A stretch of DNA of 21,819 nt from CAYMST01 sp964393115 (GTDB taxonomy: Bacteria; Bacteroidota; Bacteroidia; Cytophagales; Cyclobacteriaceae), in the NCBI GenBank assembly GCA_964393115.1, contig CAYMST010000059.1:1-21819 (forward strand). The letters are read 5' to 3'. Below the pieces are notes generated by a model that was not told the DNA's origin, did no database searches, and saw nothing but the letters and a program-made list of their open reading frames with translations. Position 1 is the first letter of the stretch. Each line of letters starts with the position of its first letter. Positions 16,596 through 21,819 of this stretch are shown here, one piece after another. Made by a program: the position numbers and the translations under genes.

Positions 16596-19500
16596 TTATT
16601 GAATGATTAGTCTTTTGGTGAATGACTGATCTGATGTACTCAAGTGAAGCATATAAATGCCAGGGGTAAGATTTTCCTGGAATCTAGTCGCATCGCTGGT
16701 CATAGAAAACTCGTTTAGAAGTCTTCCATGAACATCCGTAATGGATACCTTGGCGGCTTTACCTTGCAATCCTGTAGCCTTCAAATTAAAAACGCCTTGA
16801 CTAGGATTAGGGAAAATGGTCAACCCAAACTGTTCAACCTCAGTACTACCAGAAAACTCTCTAGCATTCCCAGTACCAGTTACTCGAATCTTGTCAATAT
16901 CTGGAGCAGACACATTATTGTTGAAGAATTTTAGGGAGTTGTCTCCTGCGTTCAAACTAAACGTTTTAGTAAAAGAATCTACCGTTTCCCAGTTTCCAGA
17001 ATTAACAGTTTGCGACTGAGATGGTCCTCCATTGGCACTCATAAATATTGGTCTTGTAGCACCACTGATATAGAATACCTCTACTTGGTAGTCACCAGCA
17101 CAAGGAACATTGATATTATTGATAGTTAATGAGTTGTTTGGATTTTTACCCAAGAACCCCACTACTATTCCACCGGAAGAGGCTGATTTATTATTGAACC
17201 GTGCCGTTCCGCTGAGTGTATTTCCAGAAGCTTCGCCTTCGATTTCAAAGTCAACGCTAGCACAGTCTCCAGACGGAGGTAAGGCTTTATAAGTGGCTGT
17301 TACCGTGATATTCGATGATGGCATAGTGACGGTTGTATTTGCATTGTTCACGTTAGCAACATTCGCAGTACTACCCGTCCATCTATCAAACTCTTGACCT
17401 GCAGGAGCAGCGTTAGCTGAAATATTAACTACCGTGCCAGATTCAAAATTACCGTCTCCAGATCCACTGCTTACAGTTAATGTGAATTGAGCTGGTGGTG
17501 GCGGTGGCGGTGTTATTCCTCCTGTGGTGTTGATGTCCACGTAACAAATCTTAGCATTTTGAGCACCACTTCCTGGCTTAATGGTTAACCTTCCATCGGT
17601 CACTGTAACCATAATTGATGTGAAGATATCCGTATTGTCTTCCCCGTCAGTATCTACCACTTGCACTCCTTCTACGTCAAGAGTATTGATCTGATCCGAA
17701 TATGATAGGTCTCCACAACCGATTTCTAACTCGTAGTCGCCATTTGGCACGGCTATCTCCCAAGTTCTTGCAGCACCCTTCTGCATATGGTTCAACGTTC
17801 TTAACCGTGCATCACTACCTCCAGACCTGTTTCTGGTATTATTATTGGCTCCACCAAGCCATCCATAGCTGAATCCATTTCCTCGATTTCCAAAAGCACT
17901 TCCGCCATCTGCTGCATAGCCTGATGGAGTAGAAGCTCCTGAAGGTTGGAAATTGATCTTGGCAAATGGACCTCCAGTAGTAGGCACGTCTTTGTAAGTG
18001 GCTGTTACAGCCGTGTATGAAGCCGGCATGGTAACCGTTGTACTTGCGCTATTCTCATCGGCCACTACACCTGTTAAACCACCAGCAGTTACCCATTTAT
18101 CAAACATTTGTCCAGCTGGCGCAGGGTCGGCCACAATAGAAACTACTGTCCCAGCAGTATAGTTACCGTCACCGGAACCTCCGAGTACTTCGAGAACAAA
18201 CGTAGGAACATTAACATCCTTGTAGGTCGCTGAAACGGTGACATTGCTTGCTGGCATAGTAATTGTTGTAGTTGCATTTCCAACGTTAGCAACTCCTGAT
18301 ACATTACCTGTCCAAACATCGAATTCCTGACCCGACGGCGCGGCATTAGCCGAAATGGTAATGACTTCACCTGCTTCGTAACTTCCGTCTCCAGAACCAC
18401 TATTTACTGTTAAATTGAATGTAGGAACAACAATATCTTTATATGTGGCAGTCACCGTAATATTCGAGGAAGGCATGGTGACTGTAGTAGTAGGATCATT
18501 AACATCCGCAACATTGGCTACACTACCAGTCCACTGGTCAAACTCCTGTCCTGATGGTGCGGCATTAGCAGAGATATTCACAATTTCTCCAGCCTCGTAG
18601 CTACCATCTCCAGAACCGCTATTAACCGTTAAGTCAAAAGTAGGAGTGGGGTCTGAACCAGCAAAGCTGATATCGATATAACAGATCTTGGCATTTTGTG
18701 ACCCATTTCCTGGAGCAATCGTTAATCGTCCATCATTAACGGTAACTGTAAGGTTATACGTATCAAAATTATCTTGTCCATCAGGATCTGACACTTGGAT
18801 ACCTTCAACGCTAAGGTTGTTCACCTGATCAGGGAATTCAGCATCTCCACAGGCAATTTCTAACAGATAGTCGCCATTTGGAACACCAATTTCCCATGTT
18901 CTATCACCACTCTTCTCTAAGTGGTTTAAAGTTCTGAGTCTTAAATCACTGCTACCGCCTGATCTTATCCTTGTGTTTCCATTCGAACCACCAAGCCAGC
19001 CGTAGCTAAACCCATTTCTATTACCAAAGGCGGCTCCATTGTCAGAAATATATCCCGCTGGTGTAGAGCCGTTAGGTTGGAAATTGACCTTAACAAATTC
19101 TGTTCCAACCGGAATGTCCACATATGTAGCTGTAACCGTGATATTGTTGGCAGGCATGGTAACAGTGGTATTTGGGCTGTTCACATCGGCAATCGCACCC
19201 GTACTACCTGTCCACTGATCAAATATTTGTCCACTAGGAGGGGTATCTGCTGAAATATTTACAACCGCTCCTTCAGAGTAACTTCCATCACCAGAACCAC
19301 TGTTGACGGTTAAGTTAAACTTCGGAGTGTTATCTACTTTGTAAGTCGCGGTGATCGTTACGTTCGAAGAAGGCATGGTAATCGTAGTATTTGCACTATT
19401 TACATTGGCGATACCGCTCACGTTACCTGTCCATTTATCAAAAACTTGTCCATTAGGAGCATTGTTGGCAGAAATATTCACTGTACTACCGGCAATAAAA

Positions 19501-21161
19501 TTACCGTCACCGGAACCACTATTAACGGTTAAACTAAAGGTTGGTGGGGGAGGCGTACTACTACCAAAGCTTCCAATGGCCACTACCCAATCTGAGGAGT
19601 AGGGAAGAGAAATGGTTTGATTCGAAGAGCTAAGGGTTCCCAATGAAACCTCTTGATAGCCTTTCTTCGTGTCAACAGCTATGGCCTGTTGACTTCCGCT
19701 CATGCCTGATAAATTGGCATTAAAGCCAGAAGTGTTTTGCTTGTAAAAAATATAACGTTTGTTGTTACTAGATTTTAACACACGTACACTACCTGTTGAC
19801 GATAGGTTATTTGCTGTGCTATAGGAAAGGTCAAAACGGTTTTCCCAGAAAATTCGGTGTGCTTCTAATGCATTTGCATTGTTATACTCACCACCGGTGT
19901 TATCACCGTCCCAGATAGGGTCGTCTACATCTTTTCCCCCTTCACCATTATCACCAAAGTAGCCAAACCAGCCACCCATACCACCGGCCATGGCAAGGTT
20001 CCACATAAGTTCTCTGGTTTTTCTAGAGTTAATACCCCATCGACCGAGAATATTTCTCTCTTCCAGTAAATGAGCTCTATTTTTATCACCATTTAGTTTA
20101 TTCCTAATTTGGTCATAGTTAGGGATTTCTTGAATAGACTGACCAAGCTCTGAATCACCCTGAGCGTAACCAGTAATGGTTTGATTGGTGCTGCTAAATC
20201 TGAGTGATCGAGCAGATAAAGGGTGAGGAAAACCAAGCTTGCTATTAAAGAACGAATTCCAACTGTTCAACTGACTACTGTTGACCCATTCGTGTAAGTC
20301 AAACCCATATCCCATCGTCCATGAAGCAAGAGGACCGATTCTTGCGGCTAGATAGCGAGTAATTCTACGGTCTCCGCTTCCATTCGTGCCTCCAGAGAGT
20401 CGCTTAGAGCTCATCGCTCTTTCATCATCTCCCCATCTCCAAAAATGAATATGCACCTTTTCTTTACGTGCTTCATCCATTACTTCATCAAGAATATCGA
20501 ATGCACTCAAGTCAGGATTTGCTGATCCAGGAGAACCAGCTATTCTTCCAAGGTCATTTAAGGTTACGCTCAACAATATGTAAATGGAATTCATTCCATG
20601 ATCCTTAGCATATTGCGCATATTTGCGTACTTTGTTTCTGGTATTGTTCTTAAAGAACTCTAAAAAAGTATGACGATAACGAGGGGCAATTTGCTTCCCA
20701 TTATCATCACCGTTCATAATGTTCATAATAAACCCGGTGTAATCACCATTGGGTCCCTTCTGAATGGCGTACTTATTTCCATCGGTCTTCACGAAACCTG
20801 TGGCATCCGCATCAGGGTTAGCGCTTACATTGACGGTTCCTGTGTGTCCGTTCAAGTCCCCATCTGAACTACTTGTACTAAAAGTCCAGGTTCCAGGCTT
20901 CGTGGGCGTAAAACGAAATTTCCAGGTGTTACCACCTGTATGGAACATTTCAGTAGTATGACTTGCAGAACTTGATGAGTGATTAAAGGTAACTGTAGCC
21001 ACTAAATCGAACTTATTTCCAGAAGCAGAGTTGTTGCTCACGCTCCATTCCTCAAATTCGTATAGGACGGCACTTCGCGTCCCGAGGTTAGCGGCACTCA
21101 GCGTCGAAATACCACTTAAAATTGCAATTAAGCAACAGAAAAAAATTGATGTTTTCTTCAT
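16596..21161 (-). CDS. T9SS-secreted modular glycosidase (DUF5060 plus TIM-barrel) with carbohydrate-binding scaffold
   Basis: 1521 aa. A signal peptide (about 1-23) is followed by a DUF5060 beta domain (about 31-113) and a long barrel-like glycosidase domain (about 120-445). Landmarks in the barrel are HIHFWRWGDDER (237-248), WTMGYGFDLHEW (281-292, candidate acid/base Glu291), HLLEERN (364-370, candidate nucleophile Glu367 or Glu368) and MAGGMGGWFGYFGDNGEGG. A small beta domain (about 455-532) resembles those that close DUF4038-type enzymes. The scaffold follows: two beta repeats (541-680), malectin-like 1 (688-832), three repeats (840-1056), malectin-like 2 (1066-1211), one repeat (1226-1292), a CBM6-like module (1298-1428) and a T9SS sorting domain (about 1440-1521). 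A glycan-cleaving secreted enzyme is the best reading. No CAZy family can be assigned by eye and the catalytic residues are inferred. Confidence 0.88.
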   Translation of the reverse strand: MKKTSIFFCCLIAILSGISTLSAANLGTRSAVLYEFEEWSVSNNSASGNKFDLVATVTFNHSSSSASHTTEMFHTGGNTWKFRFTPTKPGTWTFSTSSSDGDLNGHTGTVNVSANPDADATGFVKTDGNKYAIQKGPNGDYTGFIMNIMNGDDNGKQIAPRYRHTFLEFFKNNTRNKVRKYAQYAKDHGMNSIYILLSVTLNDLGRIAGSPGSANPDLSAFDILDEVMDEARKEKVHIHFWRWGDDERAMSSKRLSGGTNGSGDRRITRYLAARIGPLASWTMGYGFDLHEWVNSSQLNSWNSFFNSKLGFPHPLSARSLRFSSTNQTITGYAQGDSELGQSIQEIPNYDQIRNKLNGDKNRAHLLEERNILGRWGINSRKTRELMWNLAMAGGMGGWFGYFGDNGEGGKDVDDPIWDGDNTGGEYNNANALEAHRIFWENRFDLSYSTANNLSSTGSVRVLKSSNNKRYIFYKQNTSGFNANLSGMSGSQQAIAVDTKKGYQEVSLGTLSSSNQTISLPYSSDWVVAIGSFGSSTPPPPTFSLTVNSGSGDGNFIAGSTVNISANNAPNGQVFDKWTGNVSGIANVNSANTTITMPSSNVTITATYKVDNTPKFNLTVNSGSGDGSYSEGAVVNISADTPPSGQIFDQWTGSTGAIADVNSPNTTVTMPANNITVTATYVDIPVGTEFVKVNFQPNGSTPAGYISDNGAAFGNRNGFSYGWLGGSNGNTRIRSGGSSDLRLRTLNHLEKSGDRTWEIGVPNGDYLLEIACGDAEFPDQVNNLSVEGIQVSDPDGQDNFDTYNLTVTVNDGRLTIAPGNGSQNAKICYIDISFAGSDPTPTFDLTVNSGSGDGSYEAGEIVNISANAAPSGQEFDQWTGSVANVADVNDPTTTVTMPSSNITVTATYKDIVVPTFNLTVNSGSGDGSYEAGEVITISANAAPSGQEFDVWTGNVSGVANVGNATTTITMPASNVTVSATYKDVNVPTFVLEVLGGSGDGNYTAGTVVSIVADPAPAGQMFDKWVTAGGLTGVVADENSASTTVTMPASYTAVTATYKDVPTTGGPFAKINFQPSGASTPSGYAADGGSAFGNRGNGFSYGWLGGANNNTRNRSGGSDARLRTLNHMQKGAARTWEIAVPNGDYELEIGCGDLSYSDQINTLDVEGVQVVDTDGEDNTDIFTSIMVTVTDGRLTIKPGSGAQNAKICYVDINTTGGITPPPPPPAQFTLTVSSGSGDGNFESGTVVNISANAAPAGQEFDRWTGSTANVANVNNANTTVTMPSSNITVTATYKALPPSGDCASVDFEIEGEASGNTLSGTARFNNKSASSGGIVVGFLGKNPNNSLTINNINVPCAGDYQVEVFYISGATRPIFMSANGGPSQSQTVNSGNWETVDSFTKTFSLNAGDNSLKFFNNNVSAPDIDKIRVTGTGNAREFSGSTEVEQFGLTIFPNPSQGVFNLKATGLQGKAAKVSITDVHGRLLNEFSMTSDATRFQENLTPGIYMLHLSTSDQSFTKRLIIQ
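17994..18644 (-). repeat. Three InlB/Flg_new-type beta repeats in the 1521-aa exoprotein
   Basis: Residues 840-907, 912-980 and 985-1056, between the two malectin-like domains. The first two are nearly the same (NLTVNSGSGDGSYEAGE). The third is divergent and longer (LGGSGDGNYTAGT, then WVTAGGLTGVVAD in place of WTG). Confidence 0.85.
19122..19541 (-). repeat. Two InlB/Flg_new-type beta repeats in the 1521-aa exoprotein
   Basis: Residues 541-607 and 614-680, placed between the glycosidase unit and malectin-like domain 1. The SGNH-headed neighbours have no repeats at the matching place, only an acidic linker. Confidence 0.85.
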
Positions 21162-21216
21162 CTTGAAAAATTTAAATATTTAAGTATTTAGTTGTTGACA
21201 GTAAAAATCATAGTAA

Positions 21217-21241
21217 TTCATTGACGGGTGTAGTCAATGAA
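21217..21241. promoter_or_regulatory. Perfect inverted repeat upstream of the 1521-aa gene
   Basis: TTCATTGAC-N7-GTCAATGAA, 9-bp perfect arms, 55 bp upstream of the start codon at 21161. The symmetry and position suit an operator for a dimeric regulator or a 5'-UTR hairpin; neither is shown. Confidence 0.5.
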
Positions 21242-21641
21242 AAAGTAAGGAGATCAGAAAAATATATCAGCGTAGCAAACGGCTTTCATTCAAGCAATCG
21301 ATAAGATAGAATGCTAGAAATCTTCGCGTAGAACTTCGCACCATACATTAATGACCAATAGGGTTTGAGTATGAGCCAGTATTATGTATTGTCAAGTAGT
21401 AATAGCGGTAATAACAAAAAAAGTACTGGATTGGCATATTTGGTACTTCCAGATAAGTTATAGCGATCGGAATTAATCATTGGTAATAGGTATTAGTTGT
21501 TAGACGATAAATTTAGATTTTTCTGCGAGACAAAAATTGACTTTTTGTTAACAGTTTTGATAAATACCAATGCGAGGTTGTTTTTTGTTTGATTTTAAGA
21601 ATGAAAGTTCACAAAGTGAAATTGATTCCGTCAATAGTTAT

Positions 21642-21677
21642 AAAAATAGCATCTTAAAAAGTCAAAATGCTATTTTT
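21642..21677. terminator. AT-rich inverted repeat, possible terminator
   Basis: Perfect 11-bp arms AAAAATAGCAT / ATGCTATTTTT with a 14-nt loop. The T-ended arm reads as a weak terminator on either strand. If the next gene right of the window is on the minus strand, this may be its terminator. Confidence 0.4.
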
Positions 21678-21696
21678 GATGCACAAAAAGACAAAA

Positions 21697-21738
21697 AAAC
21701 ATCAATGTGACTTGAAAAAAACAAACATATTGATGTTT
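21697..21738. repeat. Inverted repeat near the right edge
   Basis: AAACATCAA / TTGATGTTT, 9-bp perfect arms with a 24-nt A-rich loop, next to the inverted repeat at 21642-21677. Role unknown. Confidence 0.4.
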
Positions 21739-21819
21739 AGTTTCATTCCTGAGTTTACAAAGTTGTAACTTGTTTACTACGGATTTACGAATACCGTATG
21801 TATTTCAAAGCGGCCAAAT

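Larger units (their letters stand above)
21162..21819. other. 658-bp intergenic region upstream of the 1521-aa gene, up to the window edge
   Basis: No gene is supported. It holds three notable inverted repeats (21217-21241, 21642-21677, 21697-21738), a short tandem CTTCGC pair with 12-bp spacing (21322-21339) and an AAGTAC / GTACTT pair beside a seven-A run (21416-21448). An ATG at 21798 opens a plus-strand frame (MYFKAAK) that runs off the window and could be a gene start, but cannot be judged. Confidence 0.6.

Noticed and set aside
17286..19541. Direct DNA repeats within the exoprotein genes as a CRISPR or tandem-repeat locus
   Set aside because: The periodicity of about 200 bp is explained by protein domain repeats in frame; the units vary at the DNA level and there are no spacers.
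21722..21729. CAAACATA, the reverse of a Bacteroidota -7 box (TATGTTTG), as the promoter of the 1521-aa gene
   Set aside because: It is about 560 bp from the start codon and has no CAA (-33 TTG) at suitable spacing.
21798..21819. ATG opening a plus-strand frame (MYFKAAK) at the right edge
   Set aside because: Only seven codons are visible and no promoter match was found; it cannot be judged from this window.

Overview
The window comes from a Bacteroidota genome, most likely a gliding or marine Cytophagales-type bacterium. This rests on three exoproteins that end in type IX secretion (T9SS) C-terminal sorting domains, AT-rich intergenic DNA with weak or absent Shine-Dalgarno sequences, and a bifunctional-nuclease gene following etfBA. 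No genus can be named from the sequence alone.

Left part (1-3784) is housekeeping: the 3' end of dnaB (replicative helicase), a small convergent TPR gene, and a tight etfB-etfA-bfn operon closed by a clear rho-independent terminator.

Middle part (3785-6568) starts with about 600 bp without a convincing gene. It then holds three tandem same-strand paralogues (4388-4942, 5151-5705, 5895-6443) coding for secreted proteins of about 182-184 residues with two invariant cysteines. I do not recognise this family. A strong bidirectional hairpin at 6534-6563 separates them from the convergent genes on the right.

Right part (6569-21161, minus strand) holds three very large secreted modular proteins (1928, 1092 and 1521 aa). 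They share a carbohydrate-binding scaffold: two malectin-like domains interleaved with InlB/Flg_new-type beta repeats, a CBM6-like module and a T9SS tail. They differ in catalytic head. The 1092-aa protein has a CE3/XynB-like SGNH esterase. The 1521-aa protein has a DUF5060 plus TIM-barrel glycosidase. The 1928-aa protein has both an N-terminal SGNH esterase and a C-terminal DUF5060/apiosidase-like (DUF4038) glycosidase with its own ancillary domains. The reasonable inference is a cell-surface or secreted set that de-esterifies and cleaves a decorated polysaccharide. It is not a canonical PUL, as no SusC/SusD pair, sensor or transporter lies in the window.

The intergenic regions of the right part carry intrinsic terminators, a 57-bp non-coding element duplicated upstream of the two SGNH-containing genes, and several inverted repeats upstream of the 1521-aa gene. 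No tRNA, rRNA, CRISPR array, insertion sequence or phage gene was seen.
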